Source: an uncultured Bacilli bacterium
GTDB lineage: Bacteria > Bacillota_I > Bacilli_A > RF39 > UBA660
Assembly (NCBI GenBank): GCA_947632325.1
Contig: CANROU010000003.1
Location: 1 to 64,000 of the forward strand
Reading direction: 5' to 3'
DNA length: 64,000 bases
Shown: positions 7,185-14,664 of the stretch, piece after piece
Numbering within the stretch: position 1 is the first letter of the stretch
Layout of the letters: every line of letters starts with the position of its first letter
Program-made: the position numbers and the translations under genes
The notes under the pieces: model-generated
Told to the model about the DNA's origin: nothing
Database searches by the model: none
The model's input: only the letters and a program-made list of their open reading frames with translations

Positions 7185-7211
7185 TCAAAAATTTAAAAAT
7201 AATATAAGTAA

Positions 7212-7691
7212 TTATCTTGTTTTTTCATTAGTTTCTTCAGTAGTTGGCTCCATAGTTCTTCTAACAATAGCAATTATATCATTATTATCTAATTCGCCTT
7301 GCATGGCCTTTGCTATTTCATTAGGTGTTAAATAACGAGTAATACTTTCTTCATTAGTAATTCCATAATAACGAAATGCAGGGCTATTAGTGCTTTTTGA
7401 AATACATTTTTCACTTGCAAAACATTCTCCTGATATAACGCTACGATAATGATGATAATATTTACCAGTATTAGTATCAACTATACAATCCGTAAGTGTA
7501 ACAGCAATATCTTTAGCTCCATCTTCAAAAGTAACTACACAGGTATCTTCTAAAATAGTTCCTTCTAAAAAATTGTTTTTATCATTTCTTCCACATCCTG
7601 TTAGTGTTGTAGCTGCAAGAGTACCAACTAGCACACAAGCCGCTAGTTTAGATACCGCTTTTTGATTAATTTTAAAATTCCTAATTTTCAT
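7212..7691 (-). CDS. Small lipoprotein of unknown function
   Basis: A 159-residue protein with a long signal peptide. The basic n-region ends in KAVSK, the h-region is LAACVLVGTLAATTLTG, and the lipobox TLTGC puts the lipidated Cys at about residue 33. The mature part of about 125 residues has Cys pairs (CVVT, CIVD, GECF, EKC) and a TYHHYR-like patch, but no family I recognise. The start has AAAGGAG nine bases upstream and a promoter TTGACT-17-TAAAGT. It is a single-gene transcript with its own terminator. Confidence 0.7.
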   Translation of the reverse strand: MKIRNFKINQKAVSKLAACVLVGTLAATTLTGCGRNDKNNFLEGTILEDTCVVTFEDGAKDIAVTLTDCIVDTNTGKYYHHYRSVISGECFASEKCISKSTNSPAFRYYGITNEESITRYLTPNEIAKAMQGELDNNDIIAIVRRTMEPTTEETNEKTR

Positions 7692-7721
7692 AATTATTTT
7701 CTCCTTTAGAAATTGAGTAAT

Positions 7722-7750
7722 ACTTTACCATACATCACGTAAAAAGTCAA
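7722..7750 (-). promoter_or_regulatory. Promoter of the lipoprotein gene
   Basis: Minus strand: TTGACT (7750-7745), a 17-bp spacer, TAAAGT (7727-7722). The same two hexamers with the same spacing precede rpmB at 50503, so this looks like a common strong promoter form here. Confidence 0.75.
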
Positions 7751-7948
7751 ACATGTTTATCTCAACCTCTCTTGTATAAAACTTATTATAGTGCTTATTG
7801 TTTTCCATTCTTTGTCAGATTCAATAGGTTTTAGTTCTAAAGTACCTTTATTAAATTATATGTTGAAGCATATAATTTTAACTTCCCTTCATCGTTCGCA
7901 CAAGATTGATAGCAAACTACAAAAATTCGGGTAAAATAGTAAAAAGGC

Positions 7949-7977
7949 TTGTTAAAAAATCATTCTTATGTTATTAT
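7949..7977 (+). promoter_or_regulatory. Promoter of antisense RNA 2
   Basis: TTGTTA (7949-7954), a 17-bp spacer, TATTAT (7972-7977). The promoter and the following GAATACGTCAAGGAAACTTG match the first locus; upstream similarity extends back to about 7880. Confidence 0.7.
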
Positions 7978-8004
7978 GAATACGTCAAGGAAACTTGCAT
8001 AAAA

Positions 8005-8045
8005 TAAAAAGGATACATTTGATTGTAGGAATCAGATGTTATCCC
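8005..8045 (-). terminator. Terminator of peptide 2 mRNA
   Basis: On the minus strand, AACATCTGATT and AATCAAATGT form a stem, extended by GGAT/ATCC, and are followed by TTTTTATTTT. The last arm, TCAAATGTATCC, is the exact complement of the predicted 5' end of the same mRNA. Confidence 0.6.
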
Positions 8046-8056
8046 TTATTGGATTT

Positions 8057-8093
8057 CATCTGAAATCAACAATAGTTGAGATCAGATGTTTTT
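8057..8093 (+). terminator. Terminator of antisense RNA 2
   Basis: CATCTGA...TCAGATG outer stem with TCAAC/GTTGA inner stem, then TTTTTATT. Confidence 0.75.
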
Positions 8094-8094
8094 A

Positions 8095-8172
8095 TTATTT
8101 AAATAGTAAGGTGATTACTATAAAGAATAATAGTAGAATTATAAAAAATTGAGAAAATTCTCTTTTTGTCAT
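8095..8172 (-). CDS. 25-residue hydrophobic toxin-like peptide 2
   Basis: Encodes 25 residues: a charged start (MTKREFSQ), a continuous hydrophobic stretch (FFIILLLFFIVITLLF) and a closing Lys. AAAGGTGGTGG precedes the ATG by six bases. A promoter TTGTAT-17-TATAAC lies at 8251-8279, which gives a leader of about 72 nt. The peptide differs in sequence from the one at 3059-3151, but the genes have the same size class, strand, convergent antisense RNA and leader/terminator pairing. I infer a type I toxin; no toxicity can be shown from sequence. Confidence 0.65.
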   Translation of the reverse strand: MTKREFSQFFIILLLFFIVITLLFK

Positions 8173-8250
8173 AATGAACCACCACCTTTCTTTTATCCTT
8201 TGATAATAGAAAGGGAAAACACCTGATATATTTCAAATGTATCCAATAAT

Positions 8251-8279
8251 GTTATATCAAACATTTGTTCTTGATACAA
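8251..8279 (-). promoter_or_regulatory. Promoter of toxin-like peptide 2
   Basis: Minus strand: TTGTAT (8279-8274), 17 bp, TATAAC (8256-8251). The start is expected near 8244, so that the mRNA would begin with GGATACATTTGA. Confidence 0.6.
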
Positions 8280-8316
8280 TACTTTTATTATGTAAAAAAA
8301 AAATAAAATCATAATA

Positions 8317-8338
8317 AAAAGCACAAGTATGTGCTTTT
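8317..8338 (-). terminator. Terminator of the CmpB-like gene
   Basis: AAAAGCAC/GTGCTTTT, an 8-bp stem, then TATTAT on the minus strand, just past the stop codon. Confidence 0.75.
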
Positions 8339-8339
8339 C

Positions 8340-8978
8340 TCATTTAAATGACATATAATGAACGCCTAATTTAGAATAAATATCATAAGCCCTTGGTAAG
8401 TGAAATAATCTAGCTATAAAACAGTTATATACTTCATCTATAAAAAATATAGCACATAAAGTAATTGTTATACTTAAAAAAACTTTTTTATTAACCTTCT
8501 TAGCTATATAAAAACACAATGGTATCAAGCCATAAATCAAAATCAATCCAGAAAGGCCGAAGAATAACACGCTTCTTAAACAAACATATCCCCCGATGTT
8601 ACCAAAATTCCATATTTCTTGATTGTAATCCCAACAGCGATTACCAGCTCGTACTATATCCATTACCCACCCTGTTACAAATTCTAAGACACCACATAAT
8701 AACATACTAATCAAAAATACTTTAACTGGATGTTTTCTTTGTTTATAGGCAGCAAAATAAATACCTAAACTCCCATAAGCATAAATATTAATCCATGGTA
8801 AAAAATGACCACCACGCCAATAAAAATATTGTCTGCCCCCATTTAAATAATAAAAAATATACTCGTATAAAAAACCATAAATTCCTGTAATCACAATCAA
8901 CAAACATAAAATACCTAACAACGTCTTCCAATCAAAAGAATGATCTTTCATAAGATAATTTTTGTATTTTTCTGTCAC
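8340..8978 (-). CDS. CmpB-like putative ABC transporter permease
   Basis: A 212-residue protein with about five membrane helices. The central block (GWVMDIVRAGNRCWDYNQEIWNFGNIGGYVCLRS) fits the signature of the family PF06541, named putative ABC transporter permease CmpB, in which a W-D-Y group and N-x-x-G-x-x-C-L lie between helices. No ATPase partner is adjacent, and the family's true role is not established. It is 37 bp downstream of the FAD oxidoreductase gene and probably the last gene of the scpA-scpB transcript. Confidence 0.7.
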   Translation of the reverse strand: MTEKYKNYLMKDHSFDWKTLLGILCLLIVITGIYGFLYEYIFYYLNGGRQYFYWRGGHFLPWINIYAYGSLGIYFAAYKQRKHPVKVFLISMLLCGVLEFVTGWVMDIVRAGNRCWDYNQEIWNFGNIGGYVCLRSVLFFGLSGLILIYGLIPLCFYIAKKVNKKVFLSITITLCAIFFIDEVYNCFIARLFHLPRAYDIYSKLGVHYMSFK

Positions 8979-9015
8979 ATAACCACTTCCATTCCACTAT
9001 TTCATTATAAAATTA

Positions 9016-10413
9016 TCATTTACAAGATTTTAAAATATCTCTAGCAGCAATTAAACCTGTAGCGGCCGCTGTAACAATATTACCAGCTTTACCAGCGCCA
9101 TCACCAATGAAATACAAATTTTTATTTTCTAATTTCATATTAGAATTAGTATCTATTTCGTTACTAAAAAATTTTATCTCTGGTCCATATAACAAAGTTT
9201 CGCCATTATTTACCCCCGGTATAATTTTATCTAATATTTCAATTCCTTCCAATATATTTTTTATTATACGATGAGGTAGTACTAAAGCTAAATCACCAGC
9301 AACTACATCCTTCAATGTTGGTTCAATAAATCCTTTTTCAATACGATGGATATTACTTCTTCTACCTAATCGTAGATCTCGTAATGTTTGAACAATTGGT
9401 TTACCAGCTCCTAGAGTATTAGCAATCTTGGCGATGCATTCACCATACTCTCTAGTATTAGTCACAGGTTCGGTTAAATTAACTTTGGAAATAAAAGCAA
9501 AATTGGAATTTTGTGATTTAATATCTTTTAGAGCATGACCATTTACACAAATATAACCATTGTAGTTTTCCTTAGTAACAAAGCCACCGGGATTAGTACA
9601 AAATGTCCTAATTTCATCATTATATGTATTAGTTTTAATAAATATAGTAGGGTCATAAATAATATCCGTTATAGGATCTAATATCTCTTTTCTTACTTCT
9701 ACCCGTACACCAATTTCTATACTTTGCGAAGTATAATTAATATTATATTTATCAGCTATTTCCTGTAACCATTTGGCACCTGTTCTACCAGGGGCAACGA
9801 TGACATATTTTGTTTTTACATTATAGTTTTTATTATCTTTTTTATATTGTATTTCATATTGATTTTTATCATGTTCAATAATATCAAAAACATCAGCTGT
9901 CTCTAAAAGTGTAACGTTTTGTTTTTCTAAATAATCCGTAATATTTTGAATATAACCTGCGAGTTTATCACTACCCAAGTGTTTTTGTTTAATTATTAAT
10001 AAGGAAGCACCTGCCCTAGTAATTTGTTCTTCTAATTCTTTAGCTTTAGTATTATTAGTAGGATATACTTTAGCATCCATATTAAATTTATTAAAAATCT
10101 TTTCCGTATCATCAATTAATCGATAAGCTTCACTTCTATCCATATATTTAAATAAATCAGATTTACCAAGTTTAGGTATAAAATTTAATTTACCATCTGA
10201 AAAAGTTCCTGCACCACCATAACCAGATAATATACCACAGGGATTACAATTAACACAGTATCCTGTTTTTTTATTATTCATAGGACAAAGTCTATTTTTA
10301 GCGTATCTACCTTTATCTAATAAAAGAATTTTTAAATTTTTATTATTTTCACTTAATTCATAAGCAGCAAACAATCCTGCCGGTCCCGCTCCTATAATAA
10401 CAACATCATACAT
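9016..10413 (-). CDS. FAD-dependent oxidoreductase (COG2509 type)
   Basis: A 465-residue flavoprotein. The N terminus has the FAD-binding Rossmann motif IIGAGPAGLFAAYEL, and a Cys-rich segment follows (CPMNNKKTGYCVNCNPCGI). The C terminus has a second flavin contact (LYFIGDGAGKAGNIVTAAATGLIAARDIL). Length and order match the uncharacterised FAD-dependent dehydrogenases of COG2509; the substrate is unknown. The start has TGGAG eight bases upstream. It follows scpB by 46 bp and is likely cotranscribed with it, although no functional link to chromosome condensation is known. Confidence 0.8.
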   Translation of the reverse strand: MYDVVIIGAGPAGLFAAYELSENNKNLKILLLDKGRYAKNRLCPMNNKKTGYCVNCNPCGILSGYGGAGTFSDGKLNFIPKLGKSDLFKYMDRSEAYRLIDDTEKIFNKFNMDAKVYPTNNTKAKELEEQITRAGASLLIIKQKHLGSDKLAGYIQNITDYLEKQNVTLLETADVFDIIEHDKNQYEIQYKKDNKNYNVKTKYVIVAPGRTGAKWLQEIADKYNINYTSQSIEIGVRVEVRKEILDPITDIIYDPTIFIKTNTYNDEIRTFCTNPGGFVTKENYNGYICVNGHALKDIKSQNSNFAFISKVNLTEPVTNTREYGECIAKIANTLGAGKPIVQTLRDLRLGRRSNIHRIEKGFIEPTLKDVVAGDLALVLPHRIIKNILEGIEILDKIIPGVNNGETLLYGPEIKFFSNEIDTNSNMKLENKNLYFIGDGAGKAGNIVTAAATGLIAARDILKSCK

Positions 10414-10459
10414 TTTATCTACTCCATTTCAGCTTTATTATATTTCCCCTTATAATCGT

Positions 10460-11032
10460 TTATTCTTGATATTTGGATTCATATAAATCTGTCTCTGTAT
10501 CTATTTCAAGATCATCATCTTGATTTACAAAATGTTCAAATTTAGGCAAATCTTCGATGGTGGCTAAGCCAAAGCAATCTAAAAATTCACTAGTTGTTTT
10601 ATATAAAATAGGTCTCCCTGGTAAATCACTACGCCCCAATTCTTTTACCAATCCTTTAGCTACTAATTTCCTAATCATTTGAGAACTAGAAACACCTCTT
10701 ATCTCATCTACTTGTATCCTTGTCACTGGTTGATTATAAGCTATAATAGCCAAGGTTTCCAATGCCGATTGACTTAAGATATTTGTTTCTGGATTTTCAA
10801 TTAATTTTTGAAAATATTCTTTATGTTCTTTTTTAGTAGTAAGTTTAAAAGCATTCCCTAAAAAATCAATTCTAATACCCCTATCATCAGTCTCATAACT
10901 TTTTTTCAAGTCCAATAAAAGCTCTTTAGCTTCATCTTCGGTTAATGACAAAATATCTTCAATTTGGCTAAGAGTCAAACCCTCCTCACCAACCACAAAT
11001 AATAAACCTTCTAGTATTGCCTGCTTATTCAT
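10460..11032 (-). CDS. scpB: Segregation and condensation protein ScpB
   Basis: A 190-residue protein with the two winged-helix domains of ScpB: the N-terminal ILEGLLFVVGEEGLTLSQI helix block and the conserved ALETLAIIAYNQPVTRIQVDEIRGV motif at about residues 88-113. A further conserved LVKELGRSDLPGRPILYKTT stretch follows. ScpB dimers bind ScpA, which bridges the Smc heads in the chromosome condensation complex. Its start overlaps the end of scpA by 8 bp, the usual arrangement. The C-terminal acidic tail is variable in the family. Confidence 0.95.
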   Translation of the reverse strand: MNKQAILEGLLFVVGEEGLTLSQIEDILSLTEDEAKELLLDLKKSYETDDRGIRIDFLGNAFKLTTKKEHKEYFQKLIENPETNILSQSALETLAIIAYNQPVTRIQVDEIRGVSSSQMIRKLVAKGLVKELGRSDLPGRPILYKTTSEFLDCFGLATIEDLPKFEHFVNQDDDLEIDTETDLYESKYQE

Positions 11033-11741
11033 GATTCACCTCACACATGATCTCATCAAAATTATTCTCTTGTGTTATTCTTATTTCACCCTCTTTAGCC
11101 ATCTCCAAAATAGCTAAAAAAGTTACCACAATATATTCCTTAGTCAACACGTCAAATAACTTAAAAAAAGAAATTTTATGATGACGTCGTAAAATTTGAC
11201 TAATATCACTACGTCTTTTTTTAATAGAAAGTTCCTTAGTAGTCACTTTAGTATGAAGAGGCCGATTTTCTTTTTGTCTTAATAAAAATTTTTCAAAGGC
11301 CTCCATCAAATCATCTAAAGAAACATCTGTATTAATAGAAATAGATTTCTCGACATAGTTACTTAAATTCTCACTTGGTTTAGTATATATATTACGTCTT
11401 TCTCTTTCTTTCTCCTTAAGAGCTTCGGTAATTTCTTTATACTGTTGATATTCCAAAAGACGATTAACTAAGTTCTCTCGTGGATCTTCTTCATTTTCTT
11501 CTTCCTCTTCATGTCTTGGAAGTAATAATTTACTTTTCATCTCGATTAATTCGCTAGCCATAACTAAATAACTACTAGCAATCGTCAAATTCATTTTTTC
11601 CATTTTTTCAATATAACTTAAATATTGATTGGTTATTTCTTCTATTTTAATATCAAAAATATTCATTTTATTTTCTTTAATCAAATGTAATAACAAATCC
11701 AGTGGTCCTGAAAAAGTATCTATGGTAAAATCAACGTTCAT
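11025..11741 (-). CDS. scpA: Segregation and condensation protein ScpA (kleisin)
   Basis: A 238-residue kleisin. The N-terminal signature FSGPLDLLLHLIKENKMNIFDIKIEEIT is clear, followed by the helical Smc-binding part. A charged linker (EEEEENEEDPREN) and a C-terminal winged-helix domain complete the usual ScpA layout. It joins Smc heads with ScpB. It heads the minus-strand transcript scpA-scpB-oxidoreductase-CmpB and faces the RNHCP gene; both have TATGATATAAT-like -10 sequences in the 76-bp gap, the scpA one on the minus strand. Confidence 0.95.
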   Translation of the reverse strand: MNVDFTIDTFSGPLDLLLHLIKENKMNIFDIKIEEITNQYLSYIEKMEKMNLTIASSYLVMASELIEMKSKLLLPRHEEEEENEEDPRENLVNRLLEYQQYKEITEALKEKERERRNIYTKPSENLSNYVEKSISINTDVSLDDLMEAFEKFLLRQKENRPLHTKVTTKELSIKKRRSDISQILRRHHKISFFKLFDVLTKEYIVVTFLAILEMAKEGEIRITQENNFDEIMCEVNHE

Positions 11742-11817
11742 TATATCACATCCACAATTCTACATTTATTATATCATAAACTCATCTACCTATGATATAA
11801 TTTTTTTGGTGATATAA

Positions 11818-12120
11818 ATGAAGAATTTTACGATGAAAGATGAACCATTTATCTGTGACAATTGTGGTAAGAAAGTATCTATCCTTGGTTATACAGCTAG
11901 AGACCATTGCCCTTTTTGTTTATATTCTAAGCATGTCGATGTCTTCCCAGGGGATCGAAAAAACGCCTGTGGTGGTCTACTTAAACCTATTGATATTGAA
12001 AAATTCAAAGATACTTATAAAATAATTTATCAATGTACACGATGTAAAGAATTCCATAAAAATATTATGGCCAAAGACGATAATATTGATTTATTAATCG
12101 CTTTATCAAAAAAAGACTAA
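11818..12120 (+). CDS. RNHCP zinc-ribbon protein
   Basis: A 100-residue protein with two Cys pairs (CDNCGKK and CPFCLYSKHVD), then PGDR, CGG and a third pair CTRCKEFH. The HCPFCL-S-HVD-PGDR core defines the RNHCP domain family, in which the paired cysteines and histidines are expected to bind zinc; the function is unknown. In this protein RNHCP is RDHCP. A TATAAT sits at 11796-11801, 16 bases before the ATG. The gene is alone on the plus strand, between scpA and spoVAE, and shares a bidirectional terminator with spoVAE. Confidence 0.8.
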   Translation: MKNFTMKDEPFICDNCGKKVSILGYTARDHCPFCLYSKHVDVFPGDRKNACGGLLKPIDIEKFKDTYKIIYQCTRCKEFHKNIMAKDDNIDLLIALSKKD

Positions 12121-12142
12121 AAGCATAAACTTTTAATCTTTT
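12111..12142. terminator. Bidirectional terminator between RNHCP gene and spoVAE
   Basis: AAAAGACTAAAAG and CTTTTAATCTTTT pair around a CATAAA loop, overlapping both stop codons. Confidence 0.7.
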
Positions 12143-12483
12143 GGTTTAAAAAACAAAGCAAATATAAAAGTAAAGACAATAGCTGAGGTAATACCTGACG
12201 CTGTTAAATCAAACATGCCCATTACTAGACCAATAAAGCCAAAATCACTGGCTTTTTCTAATGCCCCATGAATTAACAAATGACCAAAACTAGTAATAGG
12301 TACTAGTGCTCCTCCCCCAACATGAGCTACTATCATATCATAAATACTAAATGTATCTAGAAAAGCTCCTACTATTACAAAAATGCTGGTAATATGTCCA
12401 GGTGTTAATTTAGTATTATCTAAAATCAGTTGCCCAATTAAACAAACAAACCCGGCAAAGAGAAAAGAATATAGATAAATCAT
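12133..12483 (-). CDS. spoVAE: Stage V sporulation protein AE
   Basis: A 116-residue protein with four hydrophobic helices, similar in style to SpoVAC (LIGQLILDNTKLTPGHITS; GGGALVPITSFGHLLIHGA). It belongs to the SpoVA membrane complex of the spore inner membrane, which moves dipicolinic acid into the forespore and out at germination. It overlaps spoVAD by 4 bp and ends the spoVAC-spoVAD-spoVAE transcript at the shared terminator. SpoVAA, SpoVAB and SpoVAF are not encoded here, which fits the minimal C-D-E set of many spore formers. Confidence 0.9.
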   Translation of the reverse strand: MIYLYSFLFAGFVCLIGQLILDNTKLTPGHITSIFVIVGAFLDTFSIYDMIVAHVGGGALVPITSFGHLLIHGALEKASDFGFIGLVMGMFDLTASGITSAIVFTFIFALFFKPKD

Positions 12484-13478
12484 TTTATCGCCTCCAAACT
12501 TATCGCGTGGGCAATACTTAAAATATTTTCTTTTTGATAAACAAAGGTTGGACTAAACAAAGCTCCTGTGACTACTAACAAAACTCTTTTTAATTTGCCT
12601 TGCTCTAGTAATTTTAAAATATGACTATAATTAACCAAGGCACTACATACAGGACCACTTCCACCTGCCATGACTTCTTTTTGATCTTTTAAATTATAAA
12701 GTATAGTTCCACAGTCATCATAATTATTAGAAATATCTATACCATATTCGTTTTTCATATAATCAATTAAGATTTGTTTACCATAAACCCCTAAATCACC
12801 TGTTAAAATTAAATCATAATCACTAGGTTTTCTGTTCATATCTATTAAATGCCTATAAATAGTATCAGCAGCCCCTGGTGCCATAACAGCTCCCATATGA
12901 TATGGATCAGTTTGTCCCATATCGATAACTCGACCTATAGTAGAACTTTCTACTTTGATATTACTTTTGGTGTTAGATAGATACAAACTGGCTCCACCTG
13001 TAGCTGTAAAAGTAGCCGTTTTTGGTTTAGGAGCACCATACTCAGTAGGATTTCTAAATTGTTTTTCACTTGACATATTATGTGAACTAGTAGCTGTTAA
13101 ACAATTGTTTATCTTACCACTATCTATGAGAGTTGCTCCTATAATTACGCCTTCATTACTAGTAGCACAAGCACTATAGATACCTAAAAATGGTACTTTA
13201 AATTTTTCAACAGCATAACTAGAAGAAGTAATTTGATTTAACAAATCACCTGCGACAATTAAATCTAATTCTTCCTTAGTTTTATTAACTTTCTTTAAAA
13301 CAATATCCATACTTTCTTTAAGCAATCCAACTTCTGCTGTCTCCCATGTTTTTTCACCATTATACAAATCACTATATGTTTTATCAAACAAATTACCTAA
13401 AGGACCCTTTGCTTCATATGGTCCAGCTACAGTACTCGCTCCATTAATATATACATTATTATATTTAAATGTCATCAT
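12480..13478 (-). CDS. spoVAD: Stage V sporulation protein AD
   Basis: A 332-residue protein with a thiolase-like fold. Recognisable parts are NVYINGASTVAGPYEAKGPLG at the N terminus, GIYSACATSNEG around the former active-site Cys, and GGSGPVCSALV near the end. SpoVAD is the soluble subunit that binds dipicolinic acid in the SpoVA complex. Length matches Bacillus and Clostridium SpoVAD (about 338). The start overlaps the spoVAC stop by one base and has GGGAGG-type sequence upstream, so translation is probably coupled. Confidence 0.95.
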   Translation of the reverse strand: MMTFKYNNVYINGASTVAGPYEAKGPLGNLFDKTYSDLYNGEKTWETAEVGLLKESMDIVLKKVNKTKEELDLIVAGDLLNQITSSSYAVEKFKVPFLGIYSACATSNEGVIIGATLIDSGKINNCLTATSSHNMSSEKQFRNPTEYGAPKPKTATFTATGGASLYLSNTKSNIKVESSTIGRVIDMGQTDPYHMGAVMAPGAADTIYRHLIDMNRKPSDYDLILTGDLGVYGKQILIDYMKNEYGIDISNNYDDCGTILYNLKDQKEVMAGGSGPVCSALVNYSHILKLLEQGKLKRVLLVVTGALFSPTFVYQKENILSIAHAISLEAIK

Positions 13479-13918
13479 TATCCTCCCATTATTAATAATC
13501 TAAGCAATCCAAAAAACCATGCTGAAACAACTCCATATAAAATAACGGAACCCGCTAATTTAAAAATATTGCTACCCAAGCCAAAAATAGGTCCTTCTTT
13601 TCGATATTCAATACCAGCACTAGTCATAGAATGAGCAAAACCCGTGATAGGTATTAATAGTCCGCAACGAGCAAAGCTTACCCATTTATCAAAAAAACCT
13701 AACGCTGTAAATAAGGAAGCAAAAAAGATTAAAGTTACAATCATGAATACAGAAGCATCTTTAGTAGAAATATCTAAATTATAAGAATAAAACTCAATTA
13801 ATAGTTGCCCTATTACGCCAACTAATCCACCTGTAACAAAAGCAATGAAAGCATTCTGGGCTCTTGTTTCAGTTGGTTTATGTGTGTTAACAATATTATC
13901 ATACATTTTCTTTTCCAT
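13478..13918 (-). CDS. spoVAC: Stage V sporulation protein AC
   Basis: A 146-residue protein with four membrane helices. The conserved NAFIAFVTGGLVGVIGQLL and LLIPITGFAHSMTSAGIEYRKEGPIFGLGSN stretches identify SpoVAC, a membrane channel subunit for dipicolinic acid. I take the ATG at 13918, five bases after AGGTG; an in-frame ATG 12 codons earlier would lie over the -10 region of the forespore promoter. It is first in the spoVAC-AD-AE transcript, separated from sigF by a terminator. Confidence 0.93.
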   Translation of the reverse strand: MEKKMYDNIVNTHKPTETRAQNAFIAFVTGGLVGVIGQLLIEFYSYNLDISTKDASVFMIVTLIFFASLFTALGFFDKWVSFARCGLLIPITGFAHSMTSAGIEYRKEGPIFGLGSNIFKLAGSVILYGVVSAWFFGLLRLLIMGG

Positions 13919-13933
13919 ATCATCACCTATGGT

Positions 13934-13963
13934 TATTATGCAAAAGATAGCCATATTTTATAC
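13934..13963 (-). promoter_or_regulatory. Forespore sigma-F/G-type promoter of spoVA
   Basis: Minus strand: GTATA (13963-13959), an 18-bp spacer, CATAATA (13940-13934). This fits the sigma-G pattern gnATr-N18-CATnnTA known from B. subtilis, where spoVA is sigma-G dependent. The -10 lies 16 bases before the spoVAC ATG. Confidence 0.65.
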
Positions 13964-14008
13964 AAAAAAAAGATAAGTCTATTATATTAAACACATAACT
14001 TATCTTTT
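13963..14008 (-). terminator. Terminator between sigF and spoVAC
   Basis: AAAAGATAAGT (13968-13978) pairs perfectly with ACTTATCTTTT (13998-14008), and a T run follows on the minus strand. The stem overlaps the sigF stop, and the T run overlaps the -35 of the spoVA promoter. Confidence 0.75.
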
Positions 14009-14655
14009 AATTTCGTTAAAATTTTATTTTCTTTTCGTGATACTTGTACTTGACTAATACCTAATACTTGTGAAGTTTCTTGTTGTGTCTTATCTTCAAA
14101 ATACCTAGTCATAATCAATTGTTGTTCCTCGGGTTCTAAATGTCGTAGTTGTTCCTTTAAATCTAAAATATTAGCATGATAGCCCTTTTCTTCCTGTTGA
14201 ACAGCATCATATAAATTAATTTCCTTACCATCATCCGCTAGAGAAAAATCTAAACTTCGTACAAATTCAGTAGCATTCTTTGCCTCTATTATTTTGCTTT
14301 CTTCTATCCCTAAAAACAATGATAATTCCGTATAACTTGGTTCTCTCATTAATTTTTGCGTCAAACTTTCTTTGGCTTTTTCAATGGCAGCGTTTAATTT
14401 TAACATATCTTTACTGACCTTAATACTTTTATCTTCTCTAATATATTTACAAACCTCTCCTAAAATATGCGAAAAAGCATAAGTAGAAAATTTAACACCA
14501 TATTTATCATCAAAATGCCGATAAGCATATAACAAGCCCATCATTCCCACTTGATATAAATCATCTTGATCATAAAAATGTTCATATTTTTTAATGATAG
14601 AATAAACAAGTCGTTCATTTTCCATTAATACTTCAGCTTCCCTATCCGTAATCAT
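13987..14655 (-). CDS. sigF: Sporulation sigma factor, SigF type
   Basis: A 222-residue sigma-70 family factor. Region 2 is DLYQVGMMGLLYAYRHFDDKYGVKFSTYAFSHILGEV, and region 4 ends in TQQETSQVLGISQVQVSRKENKIL, close to SigF/SigG of Bacillus. Region 3 (about residues 95-145) is present. In Bacillus SigF is the first forespore-specific sigma and is held inactive by SpoIIAB. Here the gene follows spoIIAA directly with a 9-bp gap; AGGAGG in that gap is its ribosome binding site. No spoIIAB lies in the cluster. SigG is the alternative identity, but the spoIIAA neighbour favours SigF. Confidence 0.85.
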   Translation of the reverse strand: MITDREAEVLMENERLVYSIIKKYEHFYDQDDLYQVGMMGLLYAYRHFDDKYGVKFSTYAFSHILGEVCKYIREDKSIKVSKDMLKLNAAIEKAKESLTQKLMREPSYTELSLFLGIEESKIIEAKNATEFVRSLDFSLADDGKEINLYDAVQQEEKGYHANILDLKEQLRHLEPEEQQLIMTRYFEDKTQQETSQVLGISQVQVSRKENKILTKLKDKLCV

Positions 14656-14664
14656 GGCATCCTC

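Larger units (their letters stand above)
6795..7211. other. Non-coding region between convergent genes
   Basis: No gene seen. It holds the terminator at 6868, a hairpin CAACAATATCGC with TGTGATATGTTG (7008-7043), a 20-bp palindrome (7116-7135) and the terminator of the lipoprotein gene (7141-7184). The start (6800-6855) resembles the degenerate motif CTTC-CTTTAGG-CAC-ATTGAT seen at 2850, 3280 and 7880. Confidence 0.4.
7984..8093 (+). ncRNA. Antisense RNA 2 (antitoxin-like)
   Basis: An RNA of about 110 nt is predicted. It has the same 5' mini-hairpin and A-rich linker as antisense RNA 1, then a 10-bp hairpin ACATTTGATT/AATCAGATGT within 8011-8045. It ends in a terminator stem of 7+5 bp around a 2x2 internal loop (8057-8088) with TTTTTATT. 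The peptide gene on the other strand stops at 8095, so the RNA covers the 3' untranslated end of that mRNA. Confidence 0.65.
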
